A DNA stretch of 64,000 nucleotides from Prorocentrum cordatum (GCA_963575745.1 CAUYUJ010003891.1:764193-828192); one strand, 5' to 3'. Positions 50,060 through 59,262 are shown, counted from the first letter of the stretch. Notes: generated by a model from the sequence alone, not told the origin. Translations and numbers: made by a program.

Positions 50060-50670
50060 CTGGTTATGAATGCCGAGGAAAAGAGAGGAGGGGTCCTGGC
50101 CTGGGAGGTCTTCAATCCAGCTGAGGTTTCGGCCGAGCTCCAGTGCCGGCGCCATAGTGTTTCGGCCCCGCTCGACCTGATGCTGGGAACCGATCTTCTT
50201 TCTCCCTCGGGCCAGGCCAAGCTGTGGCAACAGCCAGAGCGTGATATGCCCCTGGTGGTTCTCATGATCCCCATGTGCAAGGCTTTTAGCGCGCCTCGTG
50301 CCTCGAACTGGGGGCGGATGGATCCTGAGAAGGAGGAAGAAGAGAGGAAGGGATTTGCGGCTATGCACTTGTACTCCCGAGTGGCCGAGCATCGCTTGAA
50401 ACACAGCAGACTCTTTGCTATTGAACACCCCTTCTCTGACTTCGTGGAACTTTCAATGCATCAGAGTTGTCTCAGAGAGGGCCGAGGTCCGCATCGCCCG
50501 AATGGATCACTGCATGTACGGTCTGACCGTTGGTGCCCTGGGGCCCGCCAAGAAACCGACGACGATCCTTTCGAACTCTCCAGAGCTTCTGGCCCACTGC
50601 CAACGGAGATGTTCCTCGGACCATCCGCATGTACCCCTCCGGGGCGGCGCCAGGACTTCCGCCACTGAGA
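50060..50670 (+). pseudogene. retroelement pol domain with PMCKAFS motif
   Basis: 200 codons from MNAEEKRGGVLAWEVFNPAE. MLGTDLLSPSGQAKLWQQPE, PLVVLMIPMCKAFSAPRASN, RVAEHRLKHSRLFAIEHPFS, then a frame change near 50470. I recall this domain (xPPCTxFSxxQ ... FxxEHPxxA) between protease and integrase in dinoflagellate retroelements. The P-x-C-x-x-F-S arrangement resembles motif IV of C5-cytosine methyltransferases, but without other motifs I do not call it one. Confidence 0.5.
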
Positions 50671-50994
50671 AGCTCCTGGGCGAGCTGATCAGAAGTCCAG
50701 CCTCTGGTGTGGAGGATGACGCTGGCCTACCACCGCGGGCGACGGCGTCGCTGCGTTGATTGCCCTGCCTCCTTTGAAGGTGAGGGAGCGTCTTCTGCTG
50801 ACGAGAGCTGGGACTTTCAGGTCGAAGAGAGGGGCCCCAGGGCCTCCGAGCACGAAGCCGAGTCCGAGGCCTAAAGGGTTAGGTCGGGCACGTCCTCCTA
50901 CAGGGGGATCTGGGACGACAAAATAAAACAAATACTTATAACATGCCCCCAAATAGCGACAAAGACTCGCAAAATCGTCCCCCAACTATTTCCC

Positions 50995-51840
50995 TACCTT
51001 GGCTCTGCCTAGAAGGGGTTCTTACTCCCTGGGGTTAAAGGGGCCGGGCAGTGGAAAGCGCCCCGGGCGGTTCCCCCAGTAGCCGCCACGCGATTCCCCC
51101 AGCTACGTCCCCTTAGCTTAGCGTTGCCTATCTCATCTTAACTTAGCCTATTCCATCTTAACGTAACCTAGCTTCATCTTAGCTCAGGTCTATCTTAGTT
51201 TAGTGCACCTTCATCTTAGCTTCGCCGAGCTTTAGCATAGCAGAACACAGCATAGCGTAGCATATCATATCATACCCCAGCATAGCAGAGCATAGCGCAG
51301 CATCGCATAACATAACATAGCATAGCATAGCGCAGCACAGCACAGCGCACCATAGCACAGCATAGCGCAGCATAGCATAGCATAGCGCAGCATAACATGG
51401 CATGACATAACATAGCAACGAATTCCCTACTAGGCTCTGCCTAGAAGGGTTCTTACTCTCTGGGCTTAAAGGGGCCGGGCAGTGGAAAGCGCCCCGGGCG
51501 TTTCCCCCAGTGTCCGCCCCGCGGTTCCCCCAGCTATGTCCCCTTAGCTTAACGTTGTTTACCTCATCTTAGCTTAGCGTATTTCATATTCGCTTAGCTT
51601 AGCTTCATCTTAGCTCAGGTTTATCTTAGCTTAGCTTACCTTCATCTTAGCTTCGCTGAGCTTTAGCATAGCAGAGCACAGCGTAGCATAGCATAGTGTA
51701 GCATAGTATAGCGCAGTACAGCATATCATAGCATAGCCCAAAATAGCAGAGCATAGCGCAGCATAGCATAGCATAGCATAGCATGGCGCAGCACCGCACA
51801 ACATAGCACAGCGCAGCATAGCATGGCATGTCATAGTCTG
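50995..51840. repeat. 431-bp tandem duplication with CTTAG and AGCAT arrays
   Basis: GGCTCTGCCTAGAAGG starts both units (51001 and 51432). Each has a unique-looking head (GGGCCGGGCAGTGGAAAGCG), a CATCTTAGCTTAGC array and an AGCATAGC array. Repeats on the - strand read as Met-Leu-Cys-Tyr strings, not a protein. Confidence 0.85.
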
Positions 51841-51960
51841 TATGTATGTATATATATATATATATATTCATATGCAAGTATATGTGAATATATGTATATA
51901 TACATAACACCCGTGTGGCATGCTGTATGTGTGTGCGTGTGTGTGCATGTATTGGTTCAG
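51841..51960. repeat. TATG/TA/TGTG microsatellite stretch
   Basis: TATGTATGTATATATATA, then CATATG-type repeats, then TGTGTGCGTGTG. Low complexity. Confidence 0.8.
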
Positions 51961-52430
51961 CACCGCGTCGTAATGCCTTTCATCCTCGTTGCCGGTCAGC
52001 GTCAATTCCGTGACTCGCAGAGCCACGCAAGAGCGTGCAGCAGTGTATTGCGTCATGCGGGCATTCTTACGGACCTCGAGTGGCGAGGCACGAGACCCAG
52101 CAAGCAGTGTTGAGCATCCTGCAGAGAACACTGTTCCAAGCAGTGTTGAACAACCTGCAGAGACGTTCAGTTCCATCGCGGCCGTGAATCGGTGGTTGTG
52201 GTCACACCACTCTGGTGAAACCGCATATTCCAGCGCCGATGATGCACCGATCTGGGAGTTGCTGCTGCTGTACAATTTCGTAGGAACGTTCGGTGTAGCA
52301 AGTGTTGCACGACCTTGCTCAATGCCAAATCGTGCGGTGTAGGCCGCCGGATACGGAGCATTCTCAAGCACACCCGGTGAGCGAATGCGAAACCATGCGT
52401 GTGTGTGTGTCTGTGCGCAGGCAGAGCAAA
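51961..52430. other. unassigned sequence with a 36-bp tandem repeat
   Basis: AAGCAGTGTTGARCAWCCTG occurs at 52102 and 52138, keeping an open + frame (SSVEHPAENTVP, SSVEQPAETF). The 117-codon frame has no recognisable domain. It lies inside the nested insert. Confidence 0.4.
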
Positions 52431-52770
52431 AACAAAATCAAGCAAAGCAAAAACAAAAGCAAAGCAAAAGCCACAGCAAAAGCAAAAGCAAAAGCAAAGG
52501 CAAAAGCAAAGGCAAGAGCAAAAGCAAAGGCAATGCAAAAGCAAAACCAATGCGAAAGTGTAGATGTAGATGTAGATGTAGATGTAGGTGTAGGTGTAGA
52601 CGTGGATGTAGGTGTAGATGTAGTTGTAGATGTAGATGTAGGTGTAGATGTAGGTGTAGATATAGATGTAGATGTGAATATCGCTGTTGATGTTGATGTA
52701 GATGTAGTTGCAGGTGTAGACGTAAATGTAGCTGTCGGTGTGGATGTAGATGTTGCTTTCCTAGATGCTC
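52428..52770. repeat. AAAGCA then GATGTAGATGTAGG minisatellites
   Basis: AAAAGCAAAGCAAAAGC units (52428-52548) are followed by GATGTAGGTGTAGA units (about 52557-52765). Lys/Ala and Val/Asp dipeptide frames are repeat translations. Confidence 0.9.
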
Positions 52771-52954
52771 CAACTCCTAGGTAGGGTCGCACTGGGATAA
52801 TCCTTGACTATTCTGGAATATTCCTCCTGTAGAGGGACGGGCCCGACTTAACCCCAGGGGGCCTCGGGCGTCGGCGCGGGTCGACGGGGTTTCGAACGAG
52901 GAAGGGTCCGAGAGACCAGACCTGGGTCTCCAGCGCGAGATCGCGACGGCACGT

Positions 52955-53871
52955 GAACCACCCCTCAAATGAAGGCTTCCTCCGGGCCGTTCGGGCCTCT
53001 GGCACGCGCTTCGAGGTTTTGAAGTGGGTCCGAGAGCAGCTTCGCTGTGACCAGTGTGCCTCCCACTCCTGAGCTGGATGGAGGCGGAAAGCCCACTTCC
53101 CCCACACGTACGCTTTTAATAAGGTCGTGGCCGTCGACCTGTTCTACCTCGATATCCAAGGGAAGCGCGTTCCAGCGATAAATCTTGTCGACCACGGGAC
53201 CTCGTTTCAACAATGCGCGCTGCTCCCCCATGATACTGCGAGATCGGTTTGGGGAGCCACATGGGGGTCATGCAGCACGTCATTCCCGCGAGCTCCCCCC
53301 ACCAGAACGGCAAATGTGAAAGGCGCGGAGGTTTGGTGAAAGAGGCCTTGTCCAAGGCCGCGCAGGCCGTGAGTCCGAAATCCAGGGAGGAGACTGATCT
53401 GCTGCTCTGCGGGGTTGTTGCTGCTAAAGATCGTGGGTTTCACCGCGGAGGCTTCAGCCCTTCCCAGCTCGTTTGCGGACAAAATCCCAGGATGACTCAC
53501 AGTCGGATGACCCGATCGACCTGATTCGAACTGAGCACGTCTCGGCGCGAGCCATTGACCTGGACACAGCGGCAGGCGAGTTCGCACGTCGGCATCGCGC
53601 CCGCGAGGAAGCCCGTCGGGCCATTGCAGCTTCAGATGCCAGATCACGTGCTGCCGAGGCTGCTCGGGCGCGGCCTCACGCCCAGCGGAAGTTCCGTGCG
53701 GGCGACTGGGTGTGCGTCTTCAGGCGCCTCACAACATCCAATCGTTCTCACTCTCTGCAACGAGACCTGTGGACGGGGCCAAGGGTCGTGATATATCAGT
53801 CTGCGGGGTCCGGTGGATCCAGCGCCGGGAGAACCATCTGGGTCGCGATGAGAGACAAGTTGCTCAAGTGA
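52955..53871 (+). pseudogene. retroelement integrase, second catalytic region deleted
   Basis: LKWVREQLRCDQCASHS resembles the Cys end of the HHCC domain (53015-53070). FNKVVAVDLFYLDIQGKRVP with following AINLVDHGTSFQ (53110-53210) is the first core strand with its catalytic Asp. After a shift, ASSPHQNGKCERRGGLVKEA (53290-53350) is the catalytic Glu helix (usual SPxQNxxxERxxG). Only about 85 bases lie between, so the SDNGxEF segment with the second Asp is gone. FRAGDWVCVFRRL and DLWTGPRVVIYQS (53690-53800) form the C-terminal DNA-binding part. Inactive as it stands. Confidence 0.75.
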
Positions 53872-54460
53872 ACCGCCGAGCAGGTCCGACCGGCCACTAG
53901 GGCCGAATACATGGGAGCCGAATTGCTGGTTAGCCCAACCTTCGATTGGTTGCGTGAAGAGATCCGTGCCCCAGGTAAGAGGGTGGGAGCAATCGACGTG
54001 GCCTGTCCCAAGTCCGTTGGCTGCCCCTCGGGAGGATGCCGGCAGATCCTCTCACTCATGCCGACCCCTCTAAGTCCAAGTTGGTATTCCACGATCTGTT
54101 TCAAAGAGGAACTCTGTGCATGGTGGACGAAGCATGCCACCTGGACGAGCGCTTGCTCAACCAGGCCTTGACGCCCCGCTCCAAAGGCGCCGGCCGGAAG
54201 GCACTGTTGGAAGAAGCCCGGAGGCGAGATGAGGAGGACCACATCAGGACGTCAGGAGGAAGAGAGGTGAGGGAAAGACAGGAGGAGGCGAGCTTCGAAG
54301 CGCACGAGGGCGAGACGACGAAGGATAACCACATCGGGAGCGACTCGAGGAGGAAGGAGTCAGGAGGCGAAGGGGAGAGATCAGAGGTGGCAGACGACCT
54401 GGAGGTTGGAGGCCTCCAGGCCGTTCAACCCTTGCGAATCTCGTTCACGACGTCGGCCTC
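53872..54460 (+). pseudogene. retroelement linker after integrase
   Basis: Frames read VSPTFDWLREEIRAPGKRVG and then KLVFHDLFQRGTLCMVDEAC followed by Arg/Glu-rich sequence. It probably leads towards a reverse transcriptase that is not in the window. Confidence 0.4.
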
Positions 54461-54477
54461 GGTAAATATGGGTCCGC

Positions 54478-54672
54478 TGGTATCCTTTGTTTGCCTTGGG
54501 GGGTACCTCCATCCCCCCTCTCTCCCCTCTTCGTGTTCGACTGCGGCTTGCAGCCATTTTGGCTTTGGACGTGATTCCGAGGAATCACTGGGGTGACGCG
54601 CGTTGCCTTCCGATAAACAAATTTATATCTACCCAGTTCCCTTTTGTCTTTCAGAACCGCCCTGGCCCGTGA
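54478..54672 (+). repeat. spliced-leader-like hairpin module, copy 2
   Basis: Homologous to 44886-45062. AGCCATTTTGGCT at 54552-54564 and stem GTGATTCC-GA-GGAATCAC at 54571-54588, in which one pair differs on both arms from copy 1. It ends with CTTTTGTCTTTCAG. Satellite monomers follow directly. Confidence 0.75.
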
Positions 54673-54885
54673 CAATAGGGCCACGAACCGCGCGATGGAT
54701 GTGCCAATATGGGCGTCGGGCGCATGCGGCCTGTGCAAGTGAGGCGTTCGGTGGAGCTCCCTATGGGGCCACGAGCCGTGTGAGGGGTGTGCCAAAATGG
54801 AGACGTTGGGCGCATGCGGCCTGTGCCACTGGGGCGTTCGGTGGAGCTCCCTATGGGGCCGCGATCCTCGCGAGGGGTGCGCCGA
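54673..54885 (+). repeat. 88/89-bp satellite monomers, second locus
   Basis: Two complete monomers and part of a third, sharing GGCCACGARCCG, GTGCCAAWATGG, CGCATGCGGCCTGTG and GGTGGAGCTCCCTATGGG with the 43909-44880 array. Here the spliced-leader-like module comes before the monomers; at the first locus it follows them. Confidence 0.8.
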
Positions 54886-55395
54886 ACTGGTGGGCATGCG
54901 AAGAGCAGAGGCAGAGAGGGGAGGAGGGGGGAGGGGGCAGCGGGAGGCGAGTTGAGTCACGCGGGGCGCTGCCTCTTCAAAGCGAGGACCCAACACCACA
55001 GGACGGTTGGAAACAATACACACATGCACTTTGGCTCCAAATCTGGAGCATGCGCAGGGCCCTCTCTTCTCTGAGCTCCCATCTGTTCACGACTCCTCAA
55101 GATGTCACAATTTGTGCATCGGTGCTGGTGCTTTGCACTCCATGGAAGAGCCGCTCTTCTCACAGAATGCTCGGCACTTCGCCCCAGGGGGGGGGCTCAA
55201 GATCCTAATCCGCCGACCCCTTGGGGTTCATCGGCGAGTGAGATGCTTCCCCCTCCCCAAACCCCTCCCCCGGGAGCCCGGTCCGGTCGATTTGGAGGGG
55301 GGGGGGGTCCGGCCGGATCCCCCGGGGGGGTCATCCGCTCCAGGAAATCCTGCAGGGGCTCCCCCGTGGCCTCGAATTGGTCCCAGGACGCCACT
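54886..55395. other. spacer, no supported gene
   Basis: G-rich at 54915-54945 and 55270-55330. Frames lack motifs. Confidence 0.4.
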
Positions 55396-55970
55396 CGACG
55401 GCCCAAAATGACCTCCACGCGGATTGCGGTGCCCCCAAGATGCCCCAAGATGGGCTCAAGACAGCCCGCGACGCCTCCAAGATGCTCCAAGAGGCCTCGA
55501 AGAGGCACCCCAAGAAGGCCTCGAAGAAGCCCAAATTATCCATTTCCAATGGGAAAACGTGAATTCTCAGCATGCAGACTTTGCGGCCTTCACGGCGGTG
55601 AAGCCAGTCCAATCGGCTCCCTAGACCACCCCAATACGTCCGAAGAGGCCCTCAAGAAGCGCCCAAGACGGCCCGAGCGGGCGCCGAGACAGCCCAAGAG
55701 GCTCCCAAAACGACCGGAAAGGGCCCCAAGACGGCTCCCGAAGAAGCCCAAGCGGGGTAGCCCGCGCCGAAAATCCGAACCTTCCGCTGCCAGACGGAGC
55801 CAAGACACCCCCAGAGGCGCCCGAAAAGGCCCCAGAGGCCCCCAAGACGCCCCCAAAAAGCCCCCAAGAGGCCCACAAGAGGCCCCAAGAGTCCCCAAAA
55901 CGGCCCTCAGGAGGCTTCGAGACTACCGTCGAGAGGCCCGCGAAAAGTTTCCCCAAGGTGATCCAAGCGA
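55396..55970. repeat. CCCAAGAGG-type repeat region
   Basis: CCCCAAGATGC, CCAAGAGGCCTCGAAG and similar units at 55430-55540 and 55640-55930. A less repetitive piece lies at 55545-55625. Confidence 0.75.
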
Positions 55971-55984
55971 ACGCCGCGCAAGCC

Positions 55985-56402
55985 TCATGCCCACAACCTG
56001 GGCCCAGCAGTCAGACTCCTCGCAACTTCCGTTGCTTGCCACCGTGCTCGTCGCTTGTCTCCGCAGGGCGTTTCGGCGGTTCTCTCCGCAGCGCCCGCCC
56101 CGCCGATAGCACTTCGCGCAAACCGCCGGAATGCCCCGCTAGAAAAAATGTTCTTTTGGTCCTTCGACAGATGGCCCCCGTCTGTGAGCACGGGCTTCGA
56201 CCCGTCCTTTTTCGGGGGACACGCAGAGCATTCAAACTTATTCGCCACCCTGCGCGCGTCGTGGCACGCCCGGCACGCTACTGGCCTATGGTGGATGCCC
56301 GTCTGGTGGTACTTCTTGATCTGGTCTGACGTCAAATGCCCCGCGTCCTCGAACTCTGGGCCACTCCCGTCCGCGTCCTTCGGGCACGCGGAGCACCTGA
56401 GC
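55985..56402 (-). CDS. Cys/His-rich protein with two CSAC...CRAC modules (Stc1-like)
   Basis: Part of a 291-codon frame. VLRCSACPKDADG, GHLTSDQIKKYHQTG and VACRACHDARRVAN form one module. KFECSACPPKKDGSKPV, GGHLSKDQKNIFSSG and FRRFARS follow as a second module that seems cut short. The order CxAC, acidic loop, T/SxDQ helix, CxAC resembles the Stc1-type zinc fold linked to RNA silencing in fungi and common as short domains in dinoflagellate proteins; I infer this from the pattern alone. The same frame continues upstream (rightward) through an in-frame 42-bp minisatellite and then CCAAGAGG repeats, so the true start is uncertain. Confidence 0.45.
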
Positions 56403-56600
56403 ACCCGAGGCGTTTGGAACCCGCGTGTGTTCACGCATGTCCCGCTCTCGGGCGTTAGGGACCCACGTGTTTTCACGGCTGTCCCGCGCTGGGGCGTTAG
56501 GAACCCACGCGTTTCCACGCGTGTCCCGCTCTTGGACGTTAGGAACCCATGTGTTTTCACGCCTTTCCCGCTCTGGGGCGTTAGGGACCCGCGTGTCGTC
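56403..56600 (-). repeat. 42-bp minisatellite coding 14-residue units
   Basis: On the - strand GFLTSKSGTRVETR, GFLTPQRGTAVKTR and GSLTPESGTCVNTR: four to five 14-residue units in frame with the Cys-rich module. On the + strand GGCGTTAGGAACCCACG repeats. Confidence 0.8.
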
Positions 56601-56780
56601 GGGACAACCCACAATGCCTGCCAGACGCCCCCCCAGGCCCCAAGATTTCCCCCAAGAACCCAGCGAAGCAACAATTTCCGAATCCCTGTGGGCCGACGTG
56701 GAGGCCCCAAGAAGGCCTCCAGAAAACACCAAGAGCCAACCAAAAGGATCCGAAAAGGCGCCCTAGAAGGCCTCGCAAGC
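56601..56780. repeat. diverged CCCCAAGA repeat patch
   Basis: CCCCAGGCCCCAAGATTTCC, CCCCAAGAAGGCCTCC and AAGGATCCGAAAAGGCGCCC units, weaker than other patches of the family. Confidence 0.5.
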
Positions 56781-56859
56781 AAAACGCGGCAACCGCGAGT
56801 TCCCCAAGGGGCCGGCGGTGTGGCGTAAGCCTGGGAATCTCCTTGGGGCCAGGGCCCCA

Positions 56860-57012
56860 TGCACCTGGGATCCCTAATTGGTTCCCCGTTGCTGGCGCAC
56901 CTGGCGCGGCTGGAGCACGTGGCTCAGCTGGCGCACGTGGAGCATGTGCCGCACCTGGCACGCTTGGGCCTCCAGGGTGCCAGGTGCACCTGGAACCCGT
57001 GGCGCGCATTAC
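56860..57012 (+). repeat. GCACCTGGCGCGGCTGGAGC minisatellite, locus 2
   Basis: GCACCTGGCGCGGCTGGAGC, GGCGCACGTGGAGCA and CACCTGGCACGC units. The same array type as 41620-41830 and likewise followed by GCTACTTTTGTGTTGGGAGG. Confidence 0.7.
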
Positions 57013-57112
57013 ATGTGTGGCGTTCCCAAGCGATCTGCTGACACGCGGGTGCTACTTTTGTGTTGGGAGGGCGGGTGGGAGTGAGCTAGAAGGCCCGCTA
57101 TCTAGGAGGGTA

Positions 57113-57470
57113 ACTTGATCACTGTTCCCAATGTATAAACACCCCCTCCCTCACCTGGCCGGCAGCCAACCCGGAACCATGCGGGCACATATTGCGGGGC
57201 CACCCTGCCAAAACCCTCCACAATCCCTGTCAAAAAAACAATACGAAGTGCACATTGCAGCAAGATCTGGACGGTGAGCTAGCGCCCTGTGAGCACGTTG
57301 TATGGTTTGTTGACAGGGATGGCGGGGTACCCTTAAGCCGCTTTGTGCAGGACCACCAGCCGTGTCAAAAACAATACGAAGTGCACGTTGCGACAACGTC
57401 GCGGGTATTGTGCTGGCCAACCGCGATCACTTTGTATTGATTTCTGACAGGGGCGGCGGGTTTGTCCACA
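57113..57470 (+). repeat. composite foldback module, locus 3, with two dyads
   Basis: Leader CTTGATCACTGTTCCCAATG and TATAAACACCCCC (57113-57180), dyad at 57222-57320 (CCTGTCAAAAAAACAATACG against TTGTATGGTTTGTTGACAGG) and dyad at 57362-57453 (GTGTCAAAAACAATACGAAG against ACTTTGTATTGATTTCTGAC). Arms alternate in orientation. Confidence 0.75.
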
Positions 57471-57715
57471 TGCTGGCCTCCAGGAGGGGTGCTAATTGGA
57501 TCCTCCCCCTTCTTTGATCGATCTCCTCCCAGATCGCCCCCGAAGCTCCCAAGGGTGCTCCAAGAGGGCCCCAAGAGGTGCCCAGGAGATCCCAAGATGG
57601 CCTCAAGATGCCCCTCGAGAGGCTCCCAAGAGACCCCCAAGAGGCCCCAAGAGGCCCACCAGAGGCACTCCGAAGACGTCCCAAGAGACGTCGGCGAGAA
57701 GGCGAAAGTGATTGA
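57470..57715 (+). repeat. CCAAGAGG repeat with GATCGATCTCCTCC leader, copy 2
   Basis: Leader with TTGATCGATCTCCTCC at 57514-57529, then CCCAAGAGG units to about 57685. Starts directly after the foldback module. Confidence 0.75.
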
Positions 57716-57734
57716 TTTTGCTAGGGGGCGGGGC

Positions 57735-58040
57735 CTCACTCCAGCCTCCTAGAGGGGGGGGGCGAACTAAGGAGACTCCCTTCTTTGACCGATCTCCTCC
57801 TAGATGGCCCCTTGGGCTCGAAAGAATGCACCAACAGGTGCCCAGGAGGCTCCAAGAGGCCACCCAAGAGGCCCCCAAGATGGCCCCAAGAGGCTCCCAA
57901 GAGACCCCCAAGAGGCACCCAAGACGCCACAAGAGGCACCCAGGACTGCCAAGATACTCCCGAAACGCCCCAAAAAGACCCAATAATCTCTCGAAAGAAA
58001 TCCGAAGAGACTCCGTGATGCACCCAAGAGGCCATTAGGT
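57735..58040 (+). repeat. CCAAGAGG repeat with GACCGATCTCCTCC leader, copy 3
   Basis: Leader with TTGACCGATCTCCTCC at 57785-57800, then CCCAAGAGG units to about 58030. Head-to-tail with copy 2, about 270 bases apart. Confidence 0.75.
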
Positions 58041-58330
58041 TTTCTGTTCACCCTTCTCCTTCTCCTCCTCCTCCTCCTCCTCATCATCATCATGCTCCGC
58101 CTGATCCTCCTCCTTCCTCCTCACTCATCCCCCTCCCCCTCTCCCAATTCCTCATCCTGCTGCTCCTCCTCCGCCTCCTCCTCCTCCGATTCCTCCTCCA
58201 TCCTCCCCCTCTTGGCGCGATAGTCTTGGGGTACGGCGTCTTACACATTCATTCATTCCCCTGCATGCTCCTCCACATCCATGATAAGGGCATCTCGTCT
58301 TGAAATCTTTTCTGGGTGGGCTTGCGGGGT
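58041..58330. other. CTCCTC-rich spacer
   Basis: CTCCTC tracts at 58050-58085 and 58140-58205, then mixed sequence without gene signals. Confidence 0.6.
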
Positions 58331-58440
58331 TACTTTTTTTGTCGCGGCCGCAAGCGAGAGCGCAAGCGGCGAGTCGTAAGTCCGGGGCGCGGGCCTACTA
58401 ATTGACTTGCGGGGTTACGCGAAGCGTCTAGAATAACCAG
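58318..58440 (+). repeat. GGGGTTAC element with GCGAAGC hairpin, copy 2
   Basis: CTTGCGGGGTTAC occurs at 58320 and 58407, flanking about 85 bases that resemble the start of the 875-bp repeat (T-run, CGCGGCCGCAAGCG, AAGCGGCGAGTCG). It ends with TACGCGAAGCGTCTAGAAT (58416-58434), shared with 31875-31893. Confidence 0.65.
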
Positions 58441-58820
58441 CCGAATACTTAACGAAACAAAATCCGCCGATCCGGCGGGTGGGGTCCGATCCCCCGTCCC
58501 GCCTGTGGACAAGGGGAATCGGGGGAAGAGGGGGGGGGTCCGGCGGCGTGGGTTCCGATGGCGTGGGGGAGGGGGGTTCCGTGGCGTGTGAGTTTGGAGG
58601 AGCCTCAGCTACAGCCTCGAGGCTGAGCTTCAGCCTCTGGGGGGGTTGCCGGGGTGGCTCTGCCAGGGAAGGGGGGGAAGGGGGGTGTGCGCGTGTGCGT
58701 GGGGTAATGTTTGTCCGCGTACGCGAGAAGGGAATCGGGAAAAGAGGGAGAGAGAAGTGGAACCGGACAAGAGCGGAAAACGGGGAACAAAGGGGGGGAA
58801 GACGAAGGTGGCGGTAAAAT
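58441..58820. other. G-rich spacer
   Basis: GGGGGGTTCC-type runs. Open frames on both strands lack domains. Confidence 0.4.
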
Positions 58821-59130
58821 CGTGTCTGTTGTGTGCTGCATGTGTGTTTGTGCGGTGTGTGCGTGGTGTGTGTGCGTGTGTGTGAGTGTGTGTGTGTGTG
58901 TTGCTGGCGTGTGCGTGTGTATGTGCCTGCAAGTGTGGCGCGCGAGTGTGTGTGTGTGGTGTGGTGTGGTGTGTGTGTGTGTGTGTGCGTGTGTGTGTGT
59001 TGCCGGCGTGTGCGTGTGCATGTGCCTGCAAGTGTGGCGCGCGAGTGTGTGTCTGTGTGTGGTGTGGTGTGGTGTGGTGTGTGTGTGTGTGTTAGTGTGT
59101 AGTGTGCGTAGTGTCTGTGTGTGTTTGTTC
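58821..59130. repeat. TG-rich satellite with ~101-bp duplication
   Basis: TGTGTG tract holding TGTGCCTGCAAGTGTGGCGC at about 58922 and 59023, plus GTGGTGTGGTGTGG after each. Confidence 0.9.
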
Positions 59131-59262
59131 CCAACCCTCCTATGGTTGGATACTCTTTTGAATAGAGCAGTGTGGTCGCCCCGTCCTCCTCCTCCTCGCC
59201 CCTCCTCCCCTCCTCCTCTCCTGTTTCCTGTGTTCCTCTCTCCTCTGCTCTCGTGCCCTCGG

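Larger units (their letters stand above)
50877..52852. mobile_element. TTARGTCGGGC TIR element carrying a nested ~1.8 kb insert
   Basis: Left end GGGTTAGGTCGGGCACGTCC with TCCTACAGGGGGA; right end, reversed, GGGTTAAGTCGGGCCCGTCC with CTCTACAGGAGGA. The sequences next to the ends (GCAAAATCGTCCCCCAACTA at about 50973, and TTGACTATTCTGGAATATTC at about 52803) match the interior of 47521-47907. About 1.8 kb of satellite and other DNA (50995-52800) lies between them, so the insert entered this copy. Confidence 0.7.
45545..54460 (+). mobile_element. dead gag-protease-integrase retroelement with nested insertions
   Basis: Pieces on one strand in order: gag (45675-46988), aspartic protease-like (47023-47360) with a conserved PSGHRSVD follow-on, a pol linker (47900-49350), an MLGTDLLSPSGQAKL domain (50060-50670), integrase (52955-53871) and further linker to about 54450. 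The order gag-protease-integrase fits copia-like elements, but no reverse transcriptase is in the window: the element is cut off at about 54460 by the module at 54478. No LTRs are recognised. At least three TIR elements and a 1.8 kb satellite block have inserted into it. Confidence 0.75.

Noticed and set aside
45545-54460. LTRs bounding the + strand retroelement
   Set aside because: No long direct repeat was found at both sides. The nearest shared sequences (44886 and 54478 modules) are the SL-like repeat, which also occurs next to satellite and is too short and wrongly structured to be an LTR. I cannot fully exclude it, since the two copies do bracket the element in the same orientation.
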